Below, piece after piece: positions 12,682 to 25,988 of a stretch of 64,000 nt of DNA. Below the pieces are notes generated by a model, which was not told the origin of the DNA, did no database searches, and worked only from the letters and a program-made list of their open reading frames with translations. This DNA comes from Lethocerus indicus (lineage: Eukaryota; Arthropoda; Insecta; Hemiptera; Belostomatidae): contig JACDQD010000011.1 of NCBI GenBank assembly GCA_019843655.1, positions 15,852,604-15,916,603 of the forward strand, given 5' to 3'. How positions within the stretch are numbered: the first letter of the stretch is position 1; the number at the start of each line of letters is the position of its first letter. The position numbers and the translations under genes are program-made.

Positions 12682-13006
12682 ACTGTAGGTTCGTGACGTT
12701 TCTGTCTCCTCTCGCTGGTTTGGTCTTTCGCTAGACCGGTTTCGGCTGCTCGCCATCTTCAGTGGCGGTTTTAGTCACTGTTAGCAATTTGGATGTTTTT
12801 TGGGCATCCCACTGCACTATCACTTTCACATGTACTGTAGTGTTTTCAAAAAACATCCAAAGTGCTAACAGTGACTAACACCGCTACTGAAGATGGCGAG
12901 CAGCCGAAACCGGTCTAGGAAAAGACCAAACCAGCGAGAGGAGACAGAAACATCACGAACCTACAGTATTCCAACCCCTCGCAGACCACAAAACAGGTTT
13001 ATTAAA
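12682..13006. mobile_element. foldback element without satellite core
   Basis: Two near-perfect inverted arms of about 120 bases (12680-12802 and 12848-12970) are separated by a loop of about 45 bases. Each arm contains TCTGTCTCCTCTCGCTGG, TTTGGTCTTT, AGACCGGTTTCGGCTGCTCG and CCATCTTCAGT or their complements, with about five mismatches between arms. The right side continues past the arm with CTCGCAGACCACAAAACAGG, a terminal stretch shared with the two composite elements at 37.9 and 49.0 kb. A 12-base direct repeat ATAACTATGTAT flanks the unit (12670-12681 and 13007-13018) and looks like a target-site duplication. There is no coding capacity, so any movement would depend on proteins supplied elsewhere. 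Confidence 0.88.
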
Positions 13007-13018
13007 ATAACTATGTAT

Positions 13019-14905
13019 CATTCAGAGTAAAGTTTTAGTGTGTCAGTCTAAACAATAAAAAATCTCCGTAATTAATTTTAATTTGATTAATTGATTTAAT
13101 GTTGTTTAATTTATATACCTCAGAGGTCGAGACGAGGTCGACAAAAAATAATACCGCCTTCAACTCAGTTCAGGAAGACTTCTTTAAAAAAAAAAAAAAC
13201 AGAAATAAGGCAAAAAAGTAGCAATGAGGGCTTTGGTTGTCCGGCGGTCGCCATGGAGCCGGGTGCACGTGCCCTCCAACTGCCCCTCAGAGTCAATATT
13301 GATGCGGGGGAAGACAATGCACTTTGGGACGGGCCCCCATGTTAAACTCGTCCCTGGCAAACAGTCATTGGAATCAAAGAAAAGAGGGCCCAAAGGAACA
13401 TCACGAGTGTTCCCCCACCCCCACCCCTTACTACACCACCCTCTGTTGGATTTGCTACTGCCACGTACTCCACTCTATCAGCGCCAGCTCAGCGTTCACT
13501 TAAAGTTCTACAGTATACAATAAACAGAGTCGGTATGTGTCTCTTTGGAACTATAAAAAGCCCAGGATCTTCCTCTGATGATGAATTTTAGGAAAAAACG
13601 AGGAAGGCAACAAATTAAAGTATATTTTTCACGGAAACTGCATTGGATTGAGCATACTCTGTGATTGACTACTGAACGAATATGCTGCAATCGGTACAGC
13701 AACAGACCAAAGTGTCAATGAACTATGGGAGTCTCTGTAATGCTTGGTGAATTGTGAAGGCCACAATGAAGGCAACGAACCAGAGCACGCTCGCTTTTTC
13801 GAAAGATCGGCACCGGAGTCGCAAAGCTGAAATATCGCAGGGCCTGTTAAAAGTTGTCCTTTCAGGGTGAACAAACTAGAAAACTTTAAAGCCTACATGC
13901 GGAATATAATGAAGCCCGGTTTCAGTAACTCCTACTTAATAATCCGAGTCTCGTTCTCGTGCGGGGAGGACCCATTCGGCTTTGACGGACCAAAGCAAAG
14001 AGTCATATTGAATAGGGTATTTTAATTCGAGTTAAAAAAAGAACTTTTGATTAAGAGCACAACAGTGTCCGGTCCCTTTTTCCGTTACCCCGGCGGTCCG
14101 AAACCTCAATCGGATTAAAGGCTCGGTTTAACGGGTCCGGGAAACCTACCTAGTGGTTACCGAGGAAGGATATTATTGTCCGGTTGATGAAATATTATTA
14201 TTTCTCTTCAACTCCGATAAAGGATCTTAAAATCGTCCCCGCGTTATCGGACCGAGAGTTACCAATGTAGTGACTAAATGTTGAAATCCAACTAACGTTG
14301 TCGGGAAACCGAAACCATTCTAAATTATGACCGAACAGCGGAGTCATACTCGAAAAAACTCTGATTTTCTCCTGCTGATCCGCACCGTTTATTCCCGAGT
14401 CTAATTATCGCCGAATTATTTTTAATTCGGTTGGGCGCAGTGTCGAGTCTCCGCCGGCTATATTATATTGTGCCTTAATTCGGGTTTCTCGAAGATAGGA
14501 TCGTTATCCTCGGAATTGGGTCGAAAAGTAATCCCTCGAAATCCGTCCCAGCCACCCCCCCCACCCCCGACCCCAGCACAGCTCACCACTCGGTCGGGTT
14601 ATCAATTGCGGGATTGTGGGCCGATGGTTTCCCCTTTCAATTAACGCTAACTCAGCGGGTTTTCGGTTGCCCGCGGATTCCACCGCCGGCTGACAAATGA
14701 ATAATCCGGAGCTCGGCTCAACGCGCGTTCCAAAAAAAAAAAGGAAATATATATATATAAATTAAAGTGACTGAATAATGCATTGGGTTTGGGGCTGGGG
14801 CCTCGTGAAATTTTTAAAACGGGAGAGATTCCGCAACATCAGCTACGCCGTACATAATAAATAAACAGACATCGCGGTTTATTTGCAGATAAGGTCGTTA
14901 TAGAG
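13019..14905. other. unannotated DNA
   Basis: It contains an A run at 13186-13199 and a C-rich run near 14551-14566. Open frames on both strands at 13184-13523 and a minus frame at 13629-13874 show no motif that could be recognised. Confidence 0.4.
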
Positions 14906-14910
14906 TTCTC

Positions 14911-15386
14911 CTTTTTTTTAAACCTTTTTTATTTTGTGCAATCAGCATTGAATGTTATAAGTAAGAATTCTGTATGTATTCTTTTTTTCACATGTATGTT
15001 GTGATAAAAGAAACCACCCAAAGATGGCACTTGGATTAGGATGAGGAGAAAGGCGGGAGTGGAATTTCGGGAACCGGGATTTTGTGACTTCGTCGACCGT
15101 CGGTATGTTGAGGTCATGGTGGATTGTGTGGTTAGAAACATACCGGGGTGCATTATGGATGGTAAGAAGGACTTTTGACTGGAATCTCTGGATGCGAGTG
15201 ATGTTGGATGTCTCGGTGGAACCCCACAGCTCTATACTGTATGACCATGTCGGTTTAAGTATCGCTTTGTATATTGTCAGTTCGTTACTTAAGGTCAATT
15301 TTGATATCCGTTTCAGTAATGGTCTTAAAAGTCCAAATTTTCGGTTTAAGTCGATTCTTTTGAGTCGGGTATGGGGATTCCACGTG
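14911..15386 (-). mobile_element. Jockey-type LINE fragment B, 3' part
   Basis: Minus-strand 5'-truncated copy. A 118-codon open stretch (14942-15298) reads SNELTIYKAILKPTW, SIELWGSTETSN, RIQRFQSKVLLTI, HHDLNIPTVDEV and FPKFHSRLSPHP, which is the end of the reverse transcriptase and the C-terminal region. It then continues into SAIFGWFLL instead of SLGGFF because of a small deletion joining the C-terminus to the 3' untranslated region. The 3' end is the complement of the T-rich DNA at 14911-14936. A frame on the opposite strand (15084-15602) is antisense to this fragment and is not a gene. Confidence 0.9.
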
Positions 15387-15389
15387 GTG

Positions 15390-18060
15390 TGTTCAATTTT
15401 TTTATTGTCTGTTCTTTCGTCGCGTTTAGTTATTGTTGGCCGTTACATTCAATGCGCATATTATGTCCATTCGCGTGTACTTTTTGTCAACACCAAAAAA
15501 TATTTATATTGGGATTATTCGATTTTCAGTATTATTTCGTTAATGCAACAGTGCTCTCTCGGACATGTAATGCGAACCTCATTCCACCGAGGAGAACGCT
15601 AAACCGCTGTATCACGAGAGTGAGTGAATTTGGAGTGTTCCAAAGGGCGGTCTGGAATCGGTTTGAACCGCCGCACATAGAAACGGACCGCAACCGCACT
15701 GAATGCCCTTTCCAATCGGTTTAAATAATTGAAAACCCTTTTCCTGTCGTCGGTGCCGGCTAATGTTAAACAATGGCCGGGCCGCTAATGGGCCCTCTAC
15801 ACCGGCCAAGATGACCCTTCCACCGGCTCGAATCATTGTTCCGATATCGACTGGATCGCGGCCAAAAATACCCGGCCGAAAGAAAGGACCGGGCTCCGAT
15901 TGTATTAAAACCCCGGTTTCAGTGTGCCGTGAAACTTATGTCCTAGTCCTGAATAGGACATTGTTTTTCGTTTATTGTTGTCATAACTCATTTCTGACGT
16001 TATGGCCCCTCGCGTGATACTTCAGGGACATTACACGTCGAAAAAATTTACATTACCAGACAGGTGGGTGGGCGGTGTATTTTTCGATACAACCATTTTA
16101 GTTTCTACATTTTTACTACTTGTGTGAAGTAATTATCGCATATAAATCTGAGGCAGAATGAAAATGCACTAAGCCGAAAGCGGTCCAGCCGACTAACAAA
16201 GAAGTGGAAGAAAGCAGAAAATTTGTGTTCGTGATGCTAACTCATTAGTTAGCTGAAATTGAGCTATATAAACTAAGTTTATAAATTACAAGAAGCATTT
16301 CTTTCCTATAGGATAATATTTATAGGACAATAATAGGAATATTGTAGGATAATAATTAATTACTTTTTATAACATCTAAAACCTTTTTAAGAACCGACCA
16401 CAACCATTTCATTATATTCTCTCTTCCCACCTAAATTTCTTAATGCCGTTACCGAGAATAACGAATAAGTTAAAAATAGAAGCTCTTTATATTTCTTGAG
16501 GGGATGAACCACTATCCGGAACCTTATTTTGTGCTCCAGTAAATTGTCGAGTAAAGAAGAAATGAATGAAATAAAAAATATACCAATCGATTCTCCTTTT
16601 GATCCGAGTTGGGTGACTACCCTCCCACCAGAACTTCATTATCGACGCCCCCATTAATGAGCTACTTTGAGTAATATTTTCTTTCGTAAGGAAGTTTTTC
16701 TTTCGCTTCTATACCAGTCTGGAAACATTGTTGCAATCGAATAAGTCGAATTTTCGATAAGCAATGCCTTATTTCTGTTGGGCACAATCAAATGAATCAT
16801 TTCACTTCCCGTTGGGTCAACCCGAAAATAAAAAAAGTGGTGGTAAGTATTCACTATTCGTTTGGGATTCAATACCAAGCCCGGCCATTTTGACCAATAT
16901 TGGTATTTAGTTTATTAACTGAAAAAGGATTTCTCAGTAAATGCCTTTCAAGGACTTCTAAGTTTACATAAATTACTATTAGGGACTAAGGACTAACTTA
17001 AAATATCCCAAGGAGTTGAGTAGTCGTGTTATAATTATAAAAGGCAGTTTCCCGATTCATAATAGCACTTTTGGTGAGTGGAAAATATAGGAAGTTGAAC
17101 TTATATTCACGGACTTCACAAAGGGATACAAGTGTTATTGGTGCAGGGGATGGTGGGTCCGACGCGTCCCTAGCCCCGAGGGACTACTGGCTAGTAAAAC
17201 ATTAAAGGAGCAATAAATCGCGATCCCTCTTAGTCCGTTGTGCGGGGTAGGTGGGAGGGGACACTGACATGTCTGATGGTACATGGGGGTTGGGGGGTAG
17301 GGGTGTCGCGAACCCACCTCCTATCTCCGCCCAGCGCACGATATCACCCCAGAGCATAAAGCATGAAACAGTTTCCCCCCTTTCGATTATCCGGTTTAAT
17401 ATTAAACCGCATATTGGTTGTATTAATAGTCGGCACCGCAAAAAAAATGGCCTCGCCTTCTGAACTCAGCCCTCATGGATTCCATCCATGAGTCACCATC
17501 CGTGACCCCTTTGCGTCCTATCATATGCAATATAAAAAGTGTTTATTAATCAACAATAATTTTTAGAAAATAGCTTCAAGAAATCTAACTATTATTGGTA
17601 TGAAATGAGTAAGCATAAACACGAATAATGCTAATGAATTGATTTTCTGTCGCTGCAGTTTTACGGACGTCTATCGTGGAGTATCCCAAAAGCTTGTTCA
17701 AGAATTGCGAGTGAATGCTTTGTCCTTTCATTTATACCATTAGAATTATATAAAACAGTGTATAACCTAACAAATAATTCAATATCACCGGTTTCATGAT
17801 AGGAGGATTGTTTCTGAAATTTTGTGCGAAGAGAGCATGCCGCCCCCGTGGAGCTCGTTTTCGCCCCTCAATGCAGACTCGGAGTCCTCCTGCAGGACTT
17901 CGAGCAGATAACTTGTATGTTGAACAACTTTCGTAACTGGAGAGTCCTGCCAAAATCCTTTGTCCATCGGCCTGTGATACCCCCCCCCGCCGAAAGTACC
18001 AGTAAGTCAAAGCGCCGTACAAAAGCTCTCGAAACATGGATTAAGGAATGTTAAAAATTG
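15390..18060. other. unannotated DNA
   Basis: 15600-15900 is GC- and CpG-rich; 16040-17130 is AT-rich. 17240-17330 is G-rich on the plus strand. No domain or repeat family was recognised. Confidence 0.4.

Positions 18061-18064
<4 letters not shown>

Positions 18065-18095
<31 letters not shown>
18065..18095. repeat. (TA)15 microsatellite
   Basis: Pure TA dinucleotide run. Confidence 0.95.
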
Positions 18096-18097
<2 letters not shown>

Positions 18098-18099
18098 CT

Positions 18100-19275
18100 A
18101 ACAGAGAAAATAAATACATAGTATTAATTAAGAGGAGTTAATTAGCGGAATTAATACGAAAAAATTATCTGAATTTACCCTGTAATGAATTCGCTAATGG
18201 GGACCAACCCTTCCTTCTGTTGTAAATTTGAAACGACCGCACGATTACAGCGTTCCGTAAAATCGTCCGCAACAGCTATGTGTCAAATTTAAATCGCGGG
18301 GTACGTGTAAACGGATCGTGCATGATTTAATTATCCGAACGCCCAGCGGTGGAATCGGAAATATGCAGGTGTCGGAATTCCTGTTTCGCAAATTAGAACT
18401 TCGATTATGTGTCCACTATCACGGGAACCGTTCGACCGGCCACGTGTGTACGTGGAATTTGGGCAATGGTCGTCGCAAGGGGGCTGATTTAATTATTTGT
18501 CTATGCACTCGACGATTTCGTGTAATAAACTGATCTCAATTGTTGTACGCACAAACTTGTAGAGCTGTTGTGTTTATTTTGTGCACTAGTTGGCGGAAAA
18601 TTTAACTGTGGTTGGGAAAAGAAAAATTTCACATTTATTTTTTCCATTGCAGTGACTTGTATACCCTGTTTGCCAGTGTTCTTCCACAACACAGTGTAAG
18701 ACTTGTAAAATTTGTCCCTCGGAAATCAAAAGCAAAGCTTAGCCTCGTCTCTATTTCGCCGGTGTACCTCCAACCGATATTACCTGGGCCATAAATTCGG
18801 ACGCAATTGGTGGCCGGTTTGAAAAAAAAACAAACAAAAACACGAAATCGTGCCTTCCAAAGTTTCGTCCGGTCGGCGCTTCGGCCGACAAAAAACAAAA
18901 CAAGCGGCGAAAAAAAAAAAGGTACATAATTCTCGGGCCGATGTGGCCAGCCGCCACGCACCAATAAAACATCCGGCGGCCGCTGTGGCGCGGAACCACT
19001 AGCTCCCCGGCTCCACTTCGCACCTATATTTCATACGTTGTTTAAAGGACGAGAGAGATAGAGATAGAGTGTGCTCATACAGTCACCGAGAAAGACGGAT
19101 TATTTCAGTGCTTCTGTTTTGATTCCTAGGCCTTTACAAAAGTCCGCCTTGTAACAATTATTATAATTGTAATATATGTAAAATTGATATAAAAAATAAT
19201 ATAATTAATTAAGAGATATAGGCGGTAATGTTTAATTGATTTTCATCAGTCCGAATAACGGTTCCGTGCAATCAG
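18100..19275. other. unannotated DNA
   Basis: A-rich runs lie near 18820-18925 on the plus strand. No recognised gene or repeat. Confidence 0.35.
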
Positions 19276-19277
19276 AA

Positions 19278-19500
19278 GCCACGGCGCTAATGCCTAACCG
19301 TCATCGCTGTGCGGTGTTGTGGGTTAGTATCGAGTGCGCCGTCGTCGGAAAGCTTTCCAGACTTCGAGAACAAATGTTCAGTGGCCTCCGTTTTTAAAAA
19401 TCAAATAGTTTTTCATTCGAGGCTTTCATGGATTTATTAAATAATGCAACTGAAATGGAATTCAGTTTGCCACCAGGATTCAAAGCCGGGATCTTAGGAA
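19278..19500 (-). mobile_element. tRNA-derived SINE-like repeat, copy 3
   Basis: Hairpin at 19281-19342 (outer stem ACGGCGC with GCGCCGT; inner CTAACC with GGTTAG). On the plus strand it is followed by the AT-rich body (TTCATTCGAGGCTTTCATGG, then ATTTATTAAATAATG) and a decayed B box (complement of GGATTCAAAGCC at 19476-19487). Read on the minus strand, the order is head, body, hairpin, as in copies 1 and 6. Confidence 0.72.
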
Positions 19501-19504
19501 ATAA

Positions 19505-21480
19505 AGTAGAGGTTAAGACAATAAATTTGAATTTTTTTTTAAATTAATTGTCGGTGTTTGTAGGGTATCAAGATATCTCTCTAGAAATTTAAATTGAAGT
19601 GTGACTGAACTCACATATGAGCTACATATAATTTCTTACCATGAATACAAAAAAGAAATTTTTGTTATTGAAAACGAAATGAAATTTTGTGATAGGAAAA
19701 TCCTGAAGGAGGCGAGCATACCGAGCTTAAATTAATTAAATTCCGACCAATTAAACATCAAAGTTCTACTGGCCTTTAGTCGACTGAGTGTATATGTATA
19801 TATTCGTTTCGAATTCAGGTACTCCCTAAATAAAAGCCTCGAGTAATCCTATAGAAGACATTTGAATCTTCCCTTCCCCTTTGATCATCTCCTCGTGGAA
19901 GTCACCGTGTGTTTTCGAGAGGGCAAAAGTTATTACACTTGATGAAGCAACGTACCGCCGGCGAATAACGACGTTAGCGCGATTAGGCAAGAATCCTTGC
20001 ATGGTGGCGGGGCCGGGGTACCACTTTACCGGAATCGAATTACGGCCCAGACGGTAATTGTTCAAAGGTAATCCCTCGACGCTAATCTCCAACAACAATT
20101 GCCATTTCGTTTCAATATTACGTTCGTTTTTTTATACATCCGAGAGTAAGCCAATTTAACTCATTATGAAATGTCTTTCACCGAGAAAAGTAGTCGAATT
20201 ACTTCGCAAATCTAATTAGTACATACGTAACTGTATCAGGATTTCAAAATTAGTATTCTTCGTGCAATAGTATTGTCGTGTGGGATAATCATTAAAGACA
20301 AAAAGAAAAAAGTCCTCATAACTTCGCATTCACTATATATTAATTAAAAAATATTAAAACTCATATCAACTCCACTTGCACATTTGTAATTCATAGAGCC
20401 AATTAATTTCCCTTCATTGTAATTTTAAATTGCTGTAGGATTTTATTATTATTTAATATTCCAAAACCATTTTAATGCTATATTGTATATAACGTAATAA
20501 CTCATTGGATTGATTCCTATACGAGATGCATATATTTAATATTCTTATTTATAACTTTCAGAAGTACTGGCCTATAGCAGTTCCTGTTGAAAATCTCTGT
20601 AATATTTTTTTTTGTCTTACCAAAGGTTTTCTGGAAATATCAAAAAACCTTCCACTAGAGATCGCTCAGGTTGTTTCCAACCGAAGTTCTTTCCGCAGTA
20701 TTCCGCGATCCCACCGCGTTCTGGTCGCAAAAATCTTCACCAATTTAATCTTTTAACTAATTTATCTGTTATATTATTTCCGTTGTGTCAGATTTTGTTC
20801 GTTTCATAAGAATCTTTAAAATGTCAGTTCACTCTTACCCATTCTTCCCCGGGGATAAGCTTAAGACCTAAGTGGGGGATTTAGTGAGACAGAATATCAC
20901 AGGAGCGATGATAATCCAGGACCCCTAAATTGGTATCGTAAAGAAGGAGCGTCCTAATTAATAGCATTAGCCCCTATTTCGCTCGTAAAATATTCTTCTG
21001 AACAACACTCGTTGAGGGACGAGATGAGAGAGATTGAGTGGCGGCAAGTGCAGGCGAGGAGGCGGGTCTGACTAATTGAGGTCTGCCAGACGGCTGGTTA
21101 ATGAATAAGATGAAGGGCAGCCCTCCCCCCCCCCCCCCCGCTAGGTAAACAGCCGACTAAGTGGCAACCTCCGGCCACGTTAACTAACTAAATGTCTCCT
21201 GAATTCTCACTTTTTTCAGCACCATGTGCATTTTGTTAGCCCTACAGACATAAGAAAAGAGCTAGGCGGTATGTCGGCATAGTTTGATCGGCTAAGTTAT
21301 TGCAATATACTGTGGGATATTTCGTAATCTGTTCCGTAAAAGTACTCCGAATTATATCAATCAATTATTAATAAACCACAAGTGAACCATTTTTTACCTG
21401 ATAATGGCAAAAGATTGAAATTTGCATTACTAATTTTCATTCGTAATTTCTTGCTCTTCTAACTCCAGTGTATACAATTC
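19505..21480. other. unannotated DNA
   Basis: Mostly AT-rich. It includes a 15-base C run at 21125-21139. A minus-strand frame at 19826-20098 has no recognised motif. Confidence 0.4.
21125..21139. repeat. C15 homopolymer
   Basis: Fifteen consecutive C. Its length is prone to sequencing or assembly error. Confidence 0.95.
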
Positions 21481-21868
21481 TCCCCATACCCGACTCATAA
21501 GGCCTTTACTAAAACGGACAACAAAATTGACCTTAATCAACAAACTGACAATATACAAAACGATACTTAAACCGACATAGACGGTATAGAGCTGTGGGGT
21601 TCCACCGAGACATCCGACATCACTCGCTTCCAGAGATTCCAGTCAAAAGTCCTTCGTACCATCCTTAATACTCTCCGGTATGTTTCTAACCATACAGTCC
21701 ACCATGACCTCAACATACCGACAGTCGACGAAGTCACAAAATCCCGGTTCCTGAAGTTCCACTCCCGCCTTTCTTTTCATCATAATCCACTCGTTCAGTA
21801 TCTGGAACACCACGAAATACATGTGAAAAAAAAACAGCACTTGTACTTATAACATTCAAGTTGATTGA
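21481..21868 (+). mobile_element. Jockey-type LINE fragment C, 3' part
   Basis: Plus-strand copy. It starts with CCCCATACCCGACTCA, jumps by an internal deletion to the stretch encoding the end of the reverse transcriptase, and carries the nucleotide blocks for GIELWG (near 21582-21603), RFQSKVLRTIL (21630-21670) and HDLNIPTVDEV (21700-21735), with frameshifts between blocks. A second deletion removes most of the C-terminal and 3' untranslated region, and the fragment ends near CAAGTTGATTG and an A-rich tail. Subfamily marker: the tryptophan-glycine is followed by STET-type residues. Confidence 0.87.
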
Positions 21869-21869
21869 A

Positions 21870-24800
21870 AAAAAGGGTATATACAATTTAAAAATGAAAC
21901 AGTAAACAATAGACAATAGAATTCGATTGGCAATTTTCTCATTACTGAAAGGAATCTCCGTTTCCCCTCGGTCTTAAGCACACTCGGAACAAGGAAAAAG
22001 CCGGCTTGCGGTCTTTCCGAGGTGGTTGAAGGGGGGGCGTTTTGATCTCTTTGTTTCCCTACGTGTTTGCTTAGAGCGGGCGGCGGGAACACTTGGCTGG
22101 GGAGGACATCAAAAGGCCGCCGGGGAATTTCATTAAGGTCGACACACTGCCCGCCGCTCTATATCTATGGGAAGGGGGGAAAGGGGGCAATCGTACAATC
22201 GACGGCCGAAACCGAATTCTTCAGCGGTTGGCCGACAGAAGCCTCGGATAAGAGACTACACTGAAACGCCCCCGCGTCTCGAGGGTGCATCGATTTGCGG
22301 GGGGAGGATTTTTTTTTATCATCCAGTTTCGTCTAACTCTTGCCTCTTCAAATCCTGCCTTCTATAAACATTGTTCTTCGTATTGAGTAATAACAATTTA
22401 ATACCTCTCCGAAAAAGAACTTGTGATCTAAATATACTAAATTAAATTTAAAAAAAAGGCGAATATTCCGGCTTCTACCCCGCTTCGCGGCAGTATTCCG
22501 CGAGTGAAATAGTGCGTTGATTAGCCCGACCTTTCACAGAATCTCCTGTACGTTATTACGTCACAATGTTGCACAATCGCTTCTGCTAGTCGGGAGCTAG
22601 TTCTGACAGTGACGAGTATCGGTACAGTGACAGGGTGTAACACTGCCGAGAGCCTAGGCATCCGATCTGAGAAGGAGTCTTACTAATTATTGATAGAATA
22701 TCGAAGATGCGGGAGCCGAAACGGCGGGCGGAGCCGGGATATTGCAACAGAATGGTTTGCGAAGCCATTGGGCCACTTACCGTATATTAAATTATAGTTT
22801 GTCGCTGAGACGTATTATTATAATTTAATATATTCGTTCGGTCCTTTAGCCCGTCTCATATTTAGACTTTTTAGTGAAGTTAGTAATCTATTTTACGTTT
22901 TTCTTTCAAGCTGCATACTTCAAAAGTTCCGATAATTTAAATTTCCGAAGTTCTACCGTACGGAAATCCGGCGAAGAGTAATTCGACGGGATACAGTAGA
23001 AAAGCCGGTAAGAAAGCCCGCGACTGGGGTTGAATAGGGCCCGAAAGGGGAGCATTGAGTTTATTCAAAATCAGAGACCGAAGGCCGGCTGAAGGGCCCA
23101 AGTCATCGTTTGGCGGGCCTTTTATCACCGCGGGCCCTTTCTAAGGCCTCGGCTCGCGGCTTGATCATCGACTCCCCCTTTTCGACCGAATGGCAACTCA
23201 TCACCATACGATGGCTCTTTCGGCTCCCCCGGCCTCAAAGTTTCCTCCGACCCGACGCCCGGCCTCCTTGGGAGAAGAAGTTGGCCCCCAAAGCACCCTC
23301 TCGATTCCTCCGCCTGTACTACCGCCTCCCCCGCCCGCCGGAGTCCAAGTCCCCGACCGATAATCGATGTTGAAAGACGCGAATAAATTAGGAAAGTTTC
23401 TTCATTCCAAATTTGAAAGCGCTCACTTCTTTTATCCCATTTCCTACAAGTTATATTGGTGCTCCTTCCATTTACATCTCGATTGCCAAATGTGCAACCA
23501 ATTCCGCGAGACGAGTCTAGCCACTTGGAGAAAGATACTTTTCTGCATAATTATGTACAACAAATTAATTATTTGCAACCGGACGTGCATAGTTGTCTCA
23601 ATATTTTACTGATGGGAACGGATGATACTTTTAGGGAATTTCCTTATATCCTTATCATCTAAAATAAGAGGAATGGACGTCTATGAGTGTATTTGTACAT
23701 ATATATAAATAATAAAACCCTGCGATTCAAAATTCTCAATAATATTTATTTTTATGGAGTATTATAATTTATTTTGAAATCGATTACGCGAATTTTTAGT
23801 GTTACCCCATGATATAATTTTGAATATCATTGTGGGTTAACCAGTTGTCTGTTGTCCCGGACAGTGTCCGACATCTGTCGCCTACGGGACGTGTATTCTT
23901 TCCGGCTGTCCCCTCCCCCCACTTGTGACGCATGGGGCGTAAACAAAATTAAAAGGAAAAAATGAGAGCGGGACGGAGGGCCGAAATGAAAGAGAAAAAA
24001 AACTAATATGAGGCCCCCCCCCCGCCGAAGCGCCCCTCCGATATTTATTGTAAAACGTTTACACGGCTGATACTTAGCGGCAGGCGGCGCCCCACTAATA
24101 GCCCGGGGCCCACTCACTCCCCGTTTAACCATCATTTTATTGCTTACATTTATTAGCGGCGGCCCAAACAAATATAGAGACCACCCAACAACACTCTATC
24201 AGCCTTCCTATATCCAACCGAACTCTAGTCTGTATAAATATTTAAATCTTTTGTACTACATATTCCTATGAGGGAGATTTAATAAATCCGAATAAAAGAA
24301 TATTCGTGTAAATAGAATTTAACAGCAAATAGTGGACCGAGTCACATATTGGAATGTTTCACTGGAGACTATAGTTCAGGGTAAAAGAACGGATTTTAAG
24401 AAATTTTATTTGCATTTTACAGCCCAGTGAGCAGATTTTTATATATAATTCTTCCGATTTCACCTAATAAATCATAATGAATTATGAAAGAAAAAGGTTT
24501 TGGAAATATATTTTTTATATTTTTTCGTATCAATAAGCTATTATAATATTGGTCATATTATTATTAATGCTTATTTATAATAATTCTAACATTACTTTTG
24601 TGTCCCCATTGGCTTTATTATTGTCAGTCACTGCTTCTCTAATTCTTTATATTAAAATAAATGTTTAACGTAACCATTTGGTAAATAAATTATTAAGAAT
24701 AAAAGTACATATATCTTAGTAATAAAACATGACTAAAAGGGATGTTTAAAGAGAGTTCAAAGTGATTATTGAACTGTATTACAGACAGAAATAAGAACCA

Positions 24801-25500
24801 ATGCTTTTTTTCTACCGTGTATAAAATAATGAAAATTGTTATTTTGAACACACTAAAATCTGGAATCTGGGCCACGTAGTGCAAATCTAACAAAGCAAAT
24901 TACCGAGCTTTATACAAACAAGGTTTAAGGTAATATTGACGGACGACTGGCGACAGTTTTTCACCCGGAACGTAAAGATCGGTCAGCGGGTGCGCTAAAG
25001 GGCGAAGAGTCGGAACCAATTATACTGGGCTAATTGAGGCGGCCGCGTATAACCTACAGCCGGCTATAGTGTAGCCGATTACTCGGTTTACGGTCAATAG
25101 CGGAGATCAATGCTCCACGGGCGGGCCTCAACCCCACCCCCCACAACCCCTTTGAGTCCCCATTATCACCGACAATGGATAGAACAGAACCTGGATAATA
25201 CCACCCGACGCGATAATCGTTATGATCTCGATAACGGCCTGTATTGTATTGTTTCCGAAAGGGCACACACACACACATACATACCGCGCTTTTCCGGTTT
25301 ACCGAATGGATGCTCTGCCGGCCGACCCTTCGCCTTGTTCATAATTTATGCGCTAGCCGCCCTGCCGACCATAAAATCCCAGTTGTACAACTTGGTTCGT
25401 GACGAAGCAGGAGTATATAAAAGAATTATAAACCACGTTATACCGGCTATACAATTTCACTCCACATCGCTCGAAGGTTATGATCACAAAATCGTTCACT
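21870..25500. other. unannotated DNA with GC-rich blocks
   Basis: GC-rich blocks lie at about 22010-22300, 23040-23370 and 23870-24130, separated by AT-rich DNA; 24180-24900 is strongly AT-rich. A short AC tract sits at 25262-25280. Long frames in the GC-rich blocks appear on both strands at once and are not credible genes. Confidence 0.4.
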
Positions 25501-25502
25501 CG

Positions 25503-25988
25503 CGTGGAATCCCCATACCCGGCTGAAAAGAATCGACTTGAACCGAAAATTTCGACTTTTAAGACCATTAATAAAACGGACATCAAACTGACAATATAGA
25601 AAGCGATACTTAAACTGACATGGACGTACAGTTCTTCGTACCATCCTTAATGCTCCCCGGTATGTTTCTAACCAGAGAATCCACCATGACCTCAACATGA
25701 CTACAGTCGACGAAGTCGCAAAATCCCGGTTCCTGAAGTTCCACTCTCGCCTTTCTCCTCATCCTAATCCACTCGTCTTACCCATCCATTATCTCCCCGC
25801 GTCGGCTTAAACGCCAATGGCCTAGGAGATCTTCTTACCCCTTAGACCATAATTGTTCTTGTGTCAAAAGTGCCATCTTTGGGTGGTTTCTTTTATCACG
25901 ACATAAATGTGAAAAAAAGTACATTCAGCATTTGTGCTTATAACATTCAATGTTGATTGTACAAAATAAAAAAAAGGTTAAAAAAAAA
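25503..25988 (+). mobile_element. Jockey-type LINE fragment D, 3' part
   Basis: Plus-strand copy that starts upstream of fragment C's deletion (GGAATCCCCATACCCGGCTG, encoding NPHTRLKRIDLNRKF) and runs to an intact 3' end. A deletion near 25623 removes the segment that should encode GIELWG to RFQS. The VLRTIL-equivalent, NHDLN-equivalent and DEV blocks follow at 25635-25720, then the C-terminal region. After it come the conserved 3' untranslated motif GCCATCTTTGGGTGGTTTC and the tail TGTACAAAATAAAAAAAAGG followed by TTA and an A run at 25981-25988. It faces fragment E tail-to-tail. Confidence 0.9.
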
